This document shows positions 49,448 through 58,052 of a stretch of 64,000 nt of DNA, piece after piece. The notes under the pieces are model-generated. The model did no database searches. It worked only from the letters and a program-made list of their open reading frames with translations, and had not been told where the DNA came from. Every line of letters begins with the position of its first letter. Position 1 is the stretch's first letter. Made by a program: the position numbers and the translations under genes. The stretch lies in contig NZ_STGI01000020.1 in the NCBI RefSeq assembly GCF_004804275.1, positions 32,136 through 96,135 on the forward strand. Direction: 5' to 3'. Source of the DNA: Herbaspirillum sp. ST 5-3 (lineage in GTDB: Bacteria; Pseudomonadota; Gammaproteobacteria; Burkholderiales; Burkholderiaceae_D).

Positions 49448-50204
49448 TGGCCAGGCCGTGCTCGAAGCATTCATCGACGCACTGTCGTGGGACGATGCGC
49501 TTGCGCGCATCACGCAATGGGGTGCGGCGCGGGAGTCGCGCTATGTCTGTATCTGCAATGTGCATTCGGTGGTGACCACGACGCGCGACGTCGAATTCAA
49601 GATTGCGGTCAACAACGCGGACATGGCAACGCCGGACGGCGCACCGATCGCCTGGGCACTGCGTCGCCTGGGCCATCCCTCGCAGGAAAGGATCAACGGT
49701 CCCGACCTGATGATGAAATACCTCGCCGAAGCAGAACGCCTGGATCAGAAGGTGTACTTCTACGGCAGCACCGATGCAACCCTGGCGAAACTGCGCATTG
49801 CGCTCGCCAAGAAGTTCCCGCTGTTGCGCATCGCCGGCATGTCTTCGCCGCCCTTCCGTCCTCTGTCGCTGCAAGAGGATGAACAGACGATCGAGGAGAT
49901 CAACAGCTCGGAAGCGAATGTCGTCTTCGTCGGCCTCGGCTGTCCGAAGCAGGAAAAATGGATGGCCGACCATCGCGGCCGCATCAATGCGGTCATGATC
50001 GGTGTCGGCGCCGCCTTTGACTATCACGCCGGGGTCATCAAGCGCGCACCTTTGTGGTGGCAGCGCAACGGGCTGGAATGGCTGTATCGACTCGGCTCCG
50101 AGCCGCGCCGACTGTTCAAGCGCTATCTGGTGACGAACACCTTGTTCGTGCTCGGATTCCTGCGCCAGATCGTCATCGCAAAACTTCCGCTGAGCGACGC
50201 ATAA
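49401..50204 (+). CDS. WecG/TagA/CpsF-family glycosyltransferase (GT26)
   Basis: A 267-residue GT26 enzyme. Family motifs are VCICNVHSVVTTTRD, ATPDGAPIAWALRRLG, YFYGSTDATL, VFVGLGCPKQEKWM and IGVGAAFDYHAGVIKRAP. GT26 enzymes add ManNAcA, ManNAc, glucose or other hexoses to lipid-linked acceptors at the membrane. The reading frame opens earlier (49287) inside the previous gene; ATG 49401 or 49407 gives the family's usual start. Confidence 0.88.
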   Translation: MKMLFLQDTENAAPRDGQAVLEAFIDALSWDDALARITQWGAARESRYVCICNVHSVVTTTRDVEFKIAVNNADMATPDGAPIAWALRRLGHPSQERINGPDLMMKYLAEAERLDQKVYFYGSTDATLAKLRIALAKKFPLLRIAGMSSPPFRPLSLQEDEQTIEEINSSEANVVFVGLGCPKQEKWMADHRGRINAVMIGVGAAFDYHAGVIKRAPLWWQRNGLEWLYRLGSEPRRLFKRYLVTNTLFVLGFLRQIVIAKLPLSDA

Positions 50205-50566
50205 TCCCTGCATGTCCAATGATGAAAATTTCCCGCAGGCCCCGTCCAGGGCACCTGCTGTCGCAACGCGTTCAGCGTCTTGACAAGCATTTCTCCAGCC
50301 CATCTGAATTGCGTGCGATCAAATCAAGCGCTTACGCCACATCAATCATGTAACAGCCAGAAATGGAATCATAGACACTTCGTCGCATCCCGGTTGTACG
50401 AATAGTGGCGATAACGAGATCTATTGCGAATCAGGCAGGCGCCGGCCCGGCCCTGCATGGAATTCTGGCCGTGCGCCAGTCGCATATCGGCCTCTCTGTT
50501 CAGGAATCGGCAAGCAGACTTCTGCTCGTGCCGCGTTAAAACTTCTGACTATCCAACCATCTGCCA
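50205..50566 (+). other. Intergenic gap before the acyltransferase gene
   Basis: About 360 bases without a gene. A perfect -35 hexamer TTGACA occurs at 50280-50285, but I see no good -10 at 16-18 bases; a promoter for the acyltransferase gene is possible. Confidence 0.35.
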
Positions 50567-52570
50567 ATGACATTGAACTCAGCGATCCCAACACATTCCT
50601 ATCGGCCCGATATCGACGGCCTGCGCGCGATTGCCGTACTTGCCGTTGTCGCCTTCCACGCCAGCTCACGCATCGTTCCCGGCGGTTTCATTGGCGTGGA
50701 CATCTTCTTCGTGATTTCCGGCTATCTCATCACCGGGCTCATTGCGAACGGCATCGAGTCCGGCAACTTTTCTTTCACCGAGTTCTACACACGGCGCATC
50801 AAGCGCATCTTCCCGGCGTACATCGTCGTCGCGCTGGCCACGCTGGCCGTGTCCACCTACCTGCTCATTCCCAACGATTACATCTTCTACACCACGTCGC
50901 TGGCGGCGTCGTGGGCCTTCCTGTCGAATGTCTTCTTCTCCATGCTGAGCTGGGGATATTTCGGACAGCGCACAGAGGAATTTCCGCTACTGCATACATG
51001 GTCGCTGTCCGTCGAAGAGCAGTTCTATTTTGTCTTTCCTATCCTGCTGATCTTCCTGTTCCGCTACTCCAGGCGGCATATCGTCTCTGCGCTGCTTTTG
51101 CTCGGCCTCCTGTTTGTCGCGATCTCCCAGTTGAAGACAGGCGAAATCAAGTCCTACTTCCTGCTCACCTCGCGCGCACATGAACTGATCATCGGCGCAC
51201 TCGCCTTCTTCCTGGCGCAGCGGGTTCCCGTCCGGCAGGGTGTCGTGCCAAACGTGCTGGCGACCGTCGGCATGGCACTCATGCTCGGTTCTCTTTTCCT
51301 GATCGACCAGGAGACGCCATTCCCCGGCGTCAATTCGCTCTACCCCTGCATTGGTGCGGCGCTGGTGATCTATGCCGGCAGCGCGGATAACGTGATCAAG
51401 CCAATCCTCGCCAGCCGCCCCTTTGTCTTTGTCGGCCTGATTTCCTATTCCCTCTATCTGTGGCACTGGCCGATTTTCTCCTTCCTGCGCTATCGCAAGA
51501 TCGATTTCAGCGTGCCGGTGATCGCTGCCGCCATTGCGCTCGCTTTCGCGCTGGCTTACCTGACCTGGCAATGCGTGGAAAGTCCCATCCGGCGCAACAA
51601 GACGATTCGCTTCCGGAAAGCCTTTCTGCAGCTCTATCTCGTACCTGCCGCGGCCTTCATGACGGTCGGCCTGTATTCCTATGTGACGGAAGGCGCGCCG
51701 AATCGTTTCTCCAGCGAGATGCGGGATCTCATCTCCAGCTACTCCTTCGAGCGGGATCTGGCGCGAGCCTGCTCGATCCGTGCGGAGGATTATCAGAAGG
51801 TCACGATGGCGCACTTAGTGGAGCACTGCGCGTTTGGCGACATGAATCGGAAAAAGGCGGACATTCTGCTGATCGGCGACTCGCATGCGAATCACTTCAA
51901 GCCTTTCGTTGAGCAACTGGCGAAGGACGCCGGACTCAAGGCGGTGTTCCATGTACAGGGCGGCTGCTTCCCCACCGATCTTCCGCCGTCAGGGGTGAAG
52001 GCCGCCGAGGAGGCATCGACCTGCCAGAAGCGCAACGAGGACCTGCTCGCGCTGGCAGGCAACTTCAAGTACGTGGTCGTCGCCGGCTTCTGGTCTGAGC
52101 CGGGCCGTCACTTCGACCAGAAAATTCCGCAGCTCGTCGACAGGATCATGAGAATGGGAGCCACGCCTGTCCTGTTCAAGGACAATCCCTTCTATGAACC
52201 CGACCTGTCGCGTTGCATTCTTTATCGCAAGCGCGGCTGGATAACGCCAAACCGCAACTGCAATATTCCCTACCGCTTTGTCGCACAGAGCCAGGCATCG
52301 CCGGATGAGATCATCGACAAGGTCAAGGCGGCGAATCCGCAAGTGCTGGTCATCGATCCCAAGCGTGTCATGTGCGACAAGACGGAATGCAAGACCTATA
52401 TGCAGAACATCGCGCTCTACAAGGACGGCAATCATATCAACGCCAAGGCCGCGGCATTGCTCGGCGAGCGATATATCGTTCTCCAGGGGAATCCCTTCGT
52501 CAACTCGCGCGTCCTGCGCGCCGCCGCCACGCCCGTGGCTGGCAAAACGTCCGGCGAGATCTCCCAATAG
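50567..52570 (+). CDS. OafA/YrhL-type acyltransferase with C-terminal SGNH domain
   Basis: A 667-residue polysaccharide acyltransferase. The membrane half (about residues 15-370, around ten hydrophobic segments) starts with YRPDIDGLRAIAVLAVVAFH, whose His and the later SGYL motif are typical of family 3 acyltransferases. A periplasmic SGNH-like domain follows with LLIGDSHANHF (about residues 430-440). This two-part architecture O-acetylates O-antigens and EPS. Likely acetylates the EPS made here. It ends the plus-strand half of the locus. Confidence 0.9.
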   Translation: MTLNSAIPTHSYRPDIDGLRAIAVLAVVAFHASSRIVPGGFIGVDIFFVISGYLITGLIANGIESGNFSFTEFYTRRIKRIFPAYIVVALATLAVSTYLLIPNDYIFYTTSLAASWAFLSNVFFSMLSWGYFGQRTEEFPLLHTWSLSVEEQFYFVFPILLIFLFRYSRRHIVSALLLLGLLFVAISQLKTGEIKSYFLLTSRAHELIIGALAFFLAQRVPVRQGVVPNVLATVGMALMLGSLFLIDQETPFPGVNSLYPCIGAALVIYAGSADNVIKPILASRPFVFVGLISYSLYLWHWPIFSFLRYRKIDFSVPVIAAAIALAFALAYLTWQCVESPIRRNKTIRFRKAFLQLYLVPAAAFMTVGLYSYVTEGAPNRFSSEMRDLISSYSFERDLARACSIRAEDYQKVTMAHLVEHCAFGDMNRKKADILLIGDSHANHFKPFVEQLAKDAGLKAVFHVQGGCFPTDLPPSGVKAAEEASTCQKRNEDLLALAGNFKYVVVAGFWSEPGRHFDQKIPQLVDRIMRMGATPVLFKDNPFYEPDLSRCILYRKRGWITPNRNCNIPYRFVAQSQASPDEIIDKVKAANPQVLVIDPKRVMCDKTECKTYMQNIALYKDGNHINAKAAALLGERYIVLQGNPFVNSRVLRAAATPVAGKTSGEISQ

Positions 52571-52709
52571 TCAAAACGTCACGAGCGCACAGGTTCGTGT
52601 CAGAGTGGCAGCAGCGGGCCGCACGACATGGGTCGTGCGGCCACGCGTCCGCCGGTGGCAGGACTCAATATCCGGTTATGGAGGTGTCTGCGTGTGAAGC
52701 CGGATGGCT

Positions 52710-53471
52710 TCAGATGGAATGCGCGATGCCGGATTCCGGCACCCATGTGGAGCGGGCAGCAAGTTGTTCGTTGCTCAGCCGGCGGGGCGACGCGATTCTG
52801 GAGGCAACATGCTTGAAGAAGACGTCCAGCTCATGCCACGCGTTCAACTGGTCGATCTGCTTCGAGTGTCCCCATAGATGGAAGGTGCCGTTGTTCCTGC
52901 ACGCATAGTCGAACATTGCGTAGAGCCGGCGAATCCAGTTTTCATGCTGCATGGCCAGCAGCAGTCCGTCAATCCGGTTGTACCAATTGCCCGAGCCGAG
53001 GAAGTTGCGCATATAGACCGCTCTGTCATGCGGGTAGAACTGAATGGTGGTCGGCATTTCATAGGGTTTGTTACCGGGGCCGAAACAGAGGTTCATCGTT
53101 GTCCTTGCGTAGGTGAAGCCGCAGGCCTTGACCAGTTCAACGTCGCGCGGACAGTAGCGTCCCCCCGGATAGCAGAATCCGTTGACCGGCGCACCAAGCA
53201 CGTCTTCCAGCTTCCTCTTGCCGTCGTTGATCTGATGGTATGCCTGCCAGATGTCGACTTTTTTCAGGTAACGATGATCGTAGGTGTGCGAACCGATTTC
53301 GAACAGACGTCCGAGATCCCGGATCTGCGCGTCGGTCAGGACGGCATCTCCTTCGCAATTCCTGATCGGAATGTAAAACGTGCCGCTCAAACCGTGCTTA
53401 TGCAGCATCTCGGCCGTTTTCAGGTCAGATGGATGACCATCGTCAATGGAGCAGGTAAACAGAGGTCCCAT
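52710..53471 (-). CDS. Polysaccharide deacetylase (NodB homology)
   Basis: A 253-residue carbohydrate esterase 4-type protein. Metal and catalytic residues are seen in CSIDDGHPSD (D10, D11) and IGSHTYDHRYL (H62, H66); a late LWGHSKQ supplies the second histidine region. No signal peptide is apparent, so it may act in the cytoplasm or need another export route. I start at ATG 53471, with GGAG six bases upstream; an ATG at 53513 would add 14 residues. It follows the minus-strand GT4 by 95 bp. Confidence 0.85.
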   Translation of the reverse strand: MGPLFTCSIDDGHPSDLKTAEMLHKHGLSGTFYIPIRNCEGDAVLTDAQIRDLGRLFEIGSHTYDHRYLKKVDIWQAYHQINDGKRKLEDVLGAPVNGFCYPGGRYCPRDVELVKACGFTYARTTMNLCFGPGNKPYEMPTTIQFYPHDRAVYMRNFLGSGNWYNRIDGLLLAMQHENWIRRLYAMFDYACRNNGTFHLWGHSKQIDQLNAWHELDVFFKHVASRIASPRRLSNEQLAARSTWVPESGIAHSI

Positions 53472-53566
53472 CGTCAACTCCGGATTATTTCCATGGCTTG
53501 CTGCCGAAACCATTCATAGGACAAGGATAAAGTAAAAGAAGTGAATGACATGCCGACACACCCGCC

Positions 53567-54691
53567 TTACACCAGACGCCGTGCCTTGCTGCTCTCGGCT
53601 GCGGCCATGGCGAACCGGCAAGCGTCAACCAGGCCGGCTGCGGCATTGTCGAAGGAATATTCACGCACCAGGTCCAGGCTGCGCCGGGAATATTTTTCGA
53701 GGAGTTCCGGCTGCGTCAGCAGTAGCGCTGCGCGGTCCGCCCACAAGTCGGCATCCAGGTCGCATACGAAGCCGTTTTCGCCATTGACTACCAATTCTCC
53801 TGCCACGCCTGCATAGGGCGAGACAATGACAGGCAAGCCGGCAGCACAAGCCTCGTTGGCAACCACGCCCCATACATCATCATGCGTGGGGAACAGGAAG
53901 ATGCGTGCCGAGCGGTACAAGGAGGGCAATTCCTTCTGCTTGGCGAATCCATGGAAATCGCTCTCCACCAGATCGGTCTGCTGCGCCGCCGCGGCTCTCA
54001 GCCGTTCTTCTTCGTCGCCGGAACCGACAAACAGCATGTTGACCTTCCGCCCCAGCCGCCTGGCGGTTTCTCTTCCGACACGAAGCGCAAACAGCGGGCC
54101 TTTTTCTGCGACGATGCGGCTGCAGAAAATCAGATCATATTTCTTCTCTGTTGGTTCGCCGGCTTGCATGAAAGCATCGTTGTCCGTGCAGAGATACGAG
54201 CGAAAGCAGCGCTCGGGCGCGACGCCGTAACTCTCATAAAGAGTGCGGCCACCCAGGCTCGCGGACAGGTAAGCCGACGAGCGCGAGTACACGATGCTAC
54301 GGATCAGCTTGTGAACCTTGCTCAGCTTTTGCTCGGACACAAAGGTGCCGTCGGTGAGCGGAATGCGCGGTATGCCCTTGATCCACGCATAGCAGAAAGC
54401 ATAGAGCTGGGTCGGGTTCAAGCCGTCGATCACCACCAGGTCGGGGGCGAAACGCCTGAGTGCGGGAATGACATCCGGATTGTTGTGGATATAGCGCCCG
54501 TTGACGGTACTGATCCGATCACGCAGGAAGACATGATCGAATTCAAAGGGCGGCAGATCCCAATGACGGTTCGGTTCTCGCCTGGCGCAGAATATCACTT
54601 GCAAGGTAATGCCCGGCGTGCGGCTGACGCGCTGAAACACGGGAAGGCGATATGGCGGCGGCTCGTTGGTAATAATGGCAAGTCTTGTCAT
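53567..54691 (-). CDS. Glycosyltransferase family 4 (copy B of a paralogous pair)
   Basis: A 374-residue GT-B enzyme starting MTRLAIITNEPPPYRLPVFQ. Shared with copy A are PNRHWDLPPFEFDHVFLRDR-like text, IHNNPDVIPALRRFAPD, FLFPTHDDVWGVVANEACAAG and SPYAGVAGELVVNGENGF. It is in the opposite orientation from copy A and about 5 kb away, within a minus-strand GNAT-GT4-deacetylase group. Probably arose by duplication; it may have a different acceptor or donor. Confidence 0.88.
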   Translation of the reverse strand: MTRLAIITNEPPPYRLPVFQRVSRTPGITLQVIFCARREPNRHWDLPPFEFDHVFLRDRISTVNGRYIHNNPDVIPALRRFAPDLVVIDGLNPTQLYAFCYAWIKGIPRIPLTDGTFVSEQKLSKVHKLIRSIVYSRSSAYLSASLGGRTLYESYGVAPERCFRSYLCTDNDAFMQAGEPTEKKYDLIFCSRIVAEKGPLFALRVGRETARRLGRKVNMLFVGSGDEEERLRAAAAQQTDLVESDFHGFAKQKELPSLYRSARIFLFPTHDDVWGVVANEACAAGLPVIVSPYAGVAGELVVNGENGFVCDLDADLWADRAALLLTQPELLEKYSRRSLDLVREYSFDNAAAGLVDACRFAMAAAESSKARRLV

Positions 54692-55015
54692 GGGTTAATC
54701 GTAATGTGTGCAGCGGAACGATAGATGACGTAAATCATGAAAATGGCCGAATGCGGCGGCGTCATTCATCTCACTCAGGAGACGTGATGTCGATCCGTGA
54801 TCGTGTTCCGTTGATTAATGGAAAAGTTGCCGACAGACGAGGATGTCGGGCACTGATGTGAATTCCTCACCCTATCCTGCAGGTGATGAATCCTTGAGGA
54901 GACCACGGTGGCCTCGCAACAGGCAGCAACATAGAAACGCACTCCTCTTCCAGAAAATCCCCCTGCACCCGGCGCCCCGGATTTATCCCGGAAGCGCGCA
55001 AGGCGGCGATTCGTT
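54692..55015 (-). other. Intergenic gap between GNAT and GT4 genes
   Basis: About 324 bases without a gene, between two minus-strand genes. I found no clear terminator or promoter; a small GAGG..CCAC/GTGG..CCTC palindrome occurs near 54895-54916. Confidence 0.35.
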
Positions 55016-56137
55016 TTAGTTTTCCTGCGGCGATCGGATCAAGGCCCGCCTCCTGCTGCCGAACATATCGGACAGCGATCGCCGCACGATGAACAGGTCC
55101 GCGATGAATTCTCTCAGGTGTTTCGAAAGGGAACTGTCGTCATACTTGAGCCAGCATTTGGCACGACGGAAATAGCCCTCCCGCGCAGCCTTCCACGCAA
55201 AGTCCGCGTTAAGCAAGACATGCAATCGTGACCGGTACACGTTCACGTTATCGAGGTCGCGCGGCTTGGCGCCGAGCGCGTACTTGTACTCATACCGCCC
55301 CCAAAGAAAGTGAAACTCCCTGCCGCCGCGCGCAATGCATTCACACATCGTCAGATAGCAGCAGAGAAAGCCGACCCAATAATCGTCGTATCGCGGGTCG
55401 TGCGAAAGCAGGTTGAGGAAATAGTTGTTGCCCGCCTTGAAGCTGACCGCTCCCGCGCATATCTGCCCGTCGATCCTGGCAATACCGACCAGCCCGCATG
55501 ACTTTGTCAAATCGACGACTTGCCGCGTCTCTTCCTCATCGTAGGTGGACACTACGTTCTTGCCTGCCATGCGCGCGCGATTGAATGCGATCAGTGTGTG
55601 GATATCCTTTTCATTCACCTTCTCGCTCTCGCAGACATCGAAGCGGAACGACGGATATGCTCGCAGGAGGCGATCGGTGTAGCGCTTGATGTTGCGCCGG
55701 GTGTTTTTCCCCAGACTGGCAAGATATTCTTCCCTCGTCGGCGGCAAAGCGAGGGCGAGGTCTTCAAGCTGGTTAAATCGCTGCAAGGGAAAGCGCGACT
55801 TGCGGATGTCGGTCTCAACTGCTTTGAAGGAAATGACATTGAGCGATTCATCCGTGGCGAAGAGGTAGTCAACAAAGCGGCCAAGTTCCTCGCCGCTGAT
55901 CCTGATCCCCTCGTTCAATACGCGCGCCTTTCCGTTTCGCCGCTCGAACAGGATCAGCGTGCTGATCTTTCCGCTCTTCCGGACGACATACGTGCTGGTA
56001 TCCTTTCCGGTCCAGCCATAGGTCCTGAATCCGCGCAGGGACGAAAAAATATTGCCGTAGAGACGCTCGATTTCCGGCTCAACGAATGACGGCACCTCAT
56101 TGTCGTAGCAGGAAATCGTCAGATCGCGATACCTCAT
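55016..56137 (-). CDS. CelD/FemAB-like GNAT acyltransferase
   Basis: A 373-residue protein of the GNAT (Acetyltransf_6, CelD/BcsL) group often found in EPS loci. Distinguishing sequences are SLGKNTRRNIKRY (about residues 160-172), ARIDGQICAGAVSF and a FHFLWGRYEYKYALGAKP segment near the end of the domain. It probably acylates an amino sugar or links an acyl/aminoacyl group to the polysaccharide. The ATG at 56137 gives MRYRDLTISCYDNEV; an ATG at 56191 would add 18 residues. No signal peptide: cytosolic. Confidence 0.75.
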   Translation of the reverse strand: MRYRDLTISCYDNEVPSFVEPEIERLYGNIFSSLRGFRTYGWTGKDTSTYVVRKSGKISTLILFERRNGKARVLNEGIRISGEELGRFVDYLFATDESLNVISFKAVETDIRKSRFPLQRFNQLEDLALALPPTREEYLASLGKNTRRNIKRYTDRLLRAYPSFRFDVCESEKVNEKDIHTLIAFNRARMAGKNVVSTYDEEETRQVVDLTKSCGLVGIARIDGQICAGAVSFKAGNNYFLNLLSHDPRYDDYWVGFLCCYLTMCECIARGGREFHFLWGRYEYKYALGAKPRDLDNVNVYRSRLHVLLNADFAWKAAREGYFRRAKCWLKYDDSSLSKHLREFIADLFIVRRSLSDMFGSRRRALIRSPQEN

Positions 56138-56488
56138 GATTGCCGCCGTGGTGATGATCGATAACGAGACAATGCGATGGTCGGTCCGCATCCGGCGGAT
56201 TGTTGATCATCCAGAACCATTCGTATGACTCAACGCATGAATCGCCGCGCAGGCTGCAGCGCTTGCCGGCCGGCTATGGCCCTCTGGCATTGCATCTCAC
56301 AGTATCATCCAACGCTCATGCGGTCCTTTGAGGTATTACAACGATAGTCATAGATAGAGCGCATCACGATGGCGTGTACGGCGCGCTCCGGCAACATGCA
56401 CCGGAAAAACAGGCGACGAAAAAAAGGCCAGCATATGAGCTGGCCTTCCTCGCTGATCAAGCGTCCCCGCTGGCGGGAACGCTGTGCG
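56138..56488 (-). other. Intergenic gap between GH16-1 and the GNAT gene
   Basis: About 350 bases. The GH16-1 terminator (56419-56447) occupies one end. The rest (56138-56418) has no gene; it should hold the promoter of the GNAT gene, but no confident match is seen. Confidence 0.5.
56419..56447 (-). terminator. Intrinsic terminator after GH16-1
   Basis: AAGGCCAGC (56447-56439, minus) pairs with GCTGGCCTT (56432-56424), six-base loop, then TTTTT. It is nearly the same as the terminator of the neighbouring GH16-2 gene, showing that the 3' flank was duplicated with the gene. Confidence 0.85.
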
Positions 56489-57535
56489 TTACTTGAACTT
56501 CCATGCGCGGACGTAATTGACTTCGTAGGAGTTGGTCTTCCCTTGCGGTGTCGAGTTGTCCGGAGAACCGGATGCGCTGCCGAACCACAGGTCCAGCATG
56601 ATGTACATCGGATCGCCCATCGTCACGTTCAGCGTCAGCACTTCCTTGCCGTCGAAGTAGTAGGTCTGCTTGTTCGGCTCCCATTTCACAGCGTATTTGT
56701 GGAAGCCGGCGGACAGGTCCGTACCGGTATCGAACTGACGCGAGCCAACCAATTGCCCTTCCTGATCACCCTTCCATACGGTCGGCGCATAGGCTTGCGG
56801 ATGCGAGACGCCGCTGGAATCGGTAAAGCCCCACGGTGCCGCACCGCCTGCGTAGGCTTCCATCACGTCCATTTCAGGGCGGCGGCTGTCGATATGGTTG
56901 AACAGCCAGAACGCCGGCCAGGTGCCCTTGCCCTTCGGCAGCTTGGCTTCGATTTCGAAGTAGCCGTAGGTTTGATAGTACTTGCCGTCGGTATCGACCG
57001 TGCGGTTGAAGAAGTTGCCATTGCCGTCACGTTGCGGCCAGATCTTCAGCTTGCCGTCTTCGACCGCGAAGTTCTTGGTCGCATTGGACGAGTCATACCA
57101 CATGTGATCATTCCAAAGGCTGCTGTTGAAGCTGTCGAATTCTTCGGAGAAGGACAGCGAATAGGCAGCTGCATCCTGGCCGAAAGGAGTCTTGGTTTCG
57201 GCGGCAGGCGCGGGGGCTGGAACAGCCTCAGGAATAGTAGATGTTGATGTTGATGTTGATGTTGATGTTGATGTTGATGTTGATGTTGTTGTCGATGATG
57301 CGGGAGCTGTACCGGTGGCTGCGTCAGTCGCCGCCGCGCCGCCATCAGCGGAAGGAGCATTGGCATTGGCCTTTGCAACTGCTTGCACTTGTGCAGTCGA
57401 TGCGAGGGTCTGCGTTGTGGATGCATCGGCAGCCGGATCGCCTACGCCACCGCCGCCGCCGCAGGCGAGCAGAACAGTTGTGGAGGCGCAACACAATGCG
57501 GAAATCGCGAATCGGTGAAAAGTGATTTTATGCAA
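56489..57535 (-). CDS. GH16 family glycoside hydrolase lipoprotein 1
   Basis: A 348-residue predicted lipoprotein. From the TTG start (57535), preceded by GAGGAAC, the N-terminus is a signal peptide with lipobox LLAC and lipidated C25. A disordered linker carries eight Ser-Thr dipeptides (about residues 85-100). The GH16 domain (about 117-348) has the catalytic ExDxxE motif at E221-D223-E226 (RPEMDVMEAY). GH16 enzymes cut beta-1,3/1,4 glucans, galactans or bacterial EPS; ExoK of rhizobia is an EPS-cleaving relative. No ATG precedes the lipobox in frame at a sensible distance, hence the TTG call. Substrate inferred to be the local EPS. Confidence 0.85.
   Translation of the reverse strand: MHKITFHRFAISALCCASTTVLLACGGGGGVGDPAADASTTQTLASTAQVQAVAKANANAPSADGGAAATDAATGTAPASSTTTSTSTSTSTSTSTSTSTIPEAVPAPAPAAETKTPFGQDAAAYSLSFSEEFDSFNSSLWNDHMWYDSSNATKNFAVEDGKLKIWPQRDGNGNFFNRTVDTDGKYYQTYGYFEIEAKLPKGKGTWPAFWLFNHIDSRRPEMDVMEAYAGGAAPWGFTDSSGVSHPQAYAPTVWKGDQEGQLVGSRQFDTGTDLSAGFHKYAVKWEPNKQTYYFDGKEVLTLNVTMGDPMYIMLDLWFGSASGSPDNSTPQGKTNSYEVNYVRAWKFK
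57243..57284. repeat. Hexanucleotide tandem repeat GTTGAT x7 in GH16-1
   Basis: Seven perfect GTTGAT copies (plus degenerate flanks to about 57290) encode the Ser-Thr linker of GH16-1 on the minus strand. Being a multiple of three, copy-number changes would alter linker length without shifting frame. Confidence 0.95.
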
Positions 57536-57592
57536 AATAGTTCCTCTTTCTTCAGATTGATGATAACCAATAATTCTCGCTAGCAAGTGCCT

Positions 57593-57622
57593 TTCAGAGC
57601 TTGCCCGACGGAAAATGGTTCC
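57593..57622 (-). promoter_or_regulatory. ECF-like promoter element upstream of GH16-1
   Basis: On the minus strand GGAACC (57622-57617), an 18-base spacer and TCTGAA (57598-57593). The same layout with 18-base spacing occurs upstream of GH16-2 (GGAACT ... TCAGAA). It resembles the sigma-E consensus (GAACTT-N16-TCTGA) but with a spacer one base longer when counted the same way. Inference only. Confidence 0.4.
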
Positions 57623-57964
57623 GGGAAATATGAAGAAAGCGGGCTTTTTTTGGCCTTTGTAATTTCCTTGACAAGGCTTTCCTTGGCAGCCTGCAAACAA
57701 GTTTGCCGACGCAACAAGATTGAAGATGGCAAGCGAAGGGCGGCGGCAGGATGGATTGCATGGACAGAACGGCAAGGTCTTGCTGAAACAGCGTGACTCC
57801 ACGCGCGCACATCGAACAATTGAAGGCCAATGTCCGTGGCTCTTTTGCACGACATGGCACGTGGGCGCGCGGCGCAATGTCATGGAAAGCGCCATACCGA
57901 CGGTTGCGCCGGCTTGCTGAGGCGGCATGCAGAGCCCGTCGCGAGAGGGCGTGAGAAAGCAGAA

Positions 57965-57997
57965 CAAAAAAGAAGGCCAGCATGTGAGCTGGCCTTC
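57965..57997 (-). terminator. Intrinsic terminator after GH16-2
   Basis: A perfect 10-bp stem, GAAGGCCAGC (57997-57988, minus) with GCTGGCCTTC (57981-57972), six-base loop, followed by TTTTTT. It resembles the GH16-1 terminator almost base for base. Confidence 0.88.
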
Positions 57998-58052
57998 CTT
58001 GCAAGTCAATGCAACACTAGTGTGCGTCCCCGCTGACGGGGACGGCTAGGCA

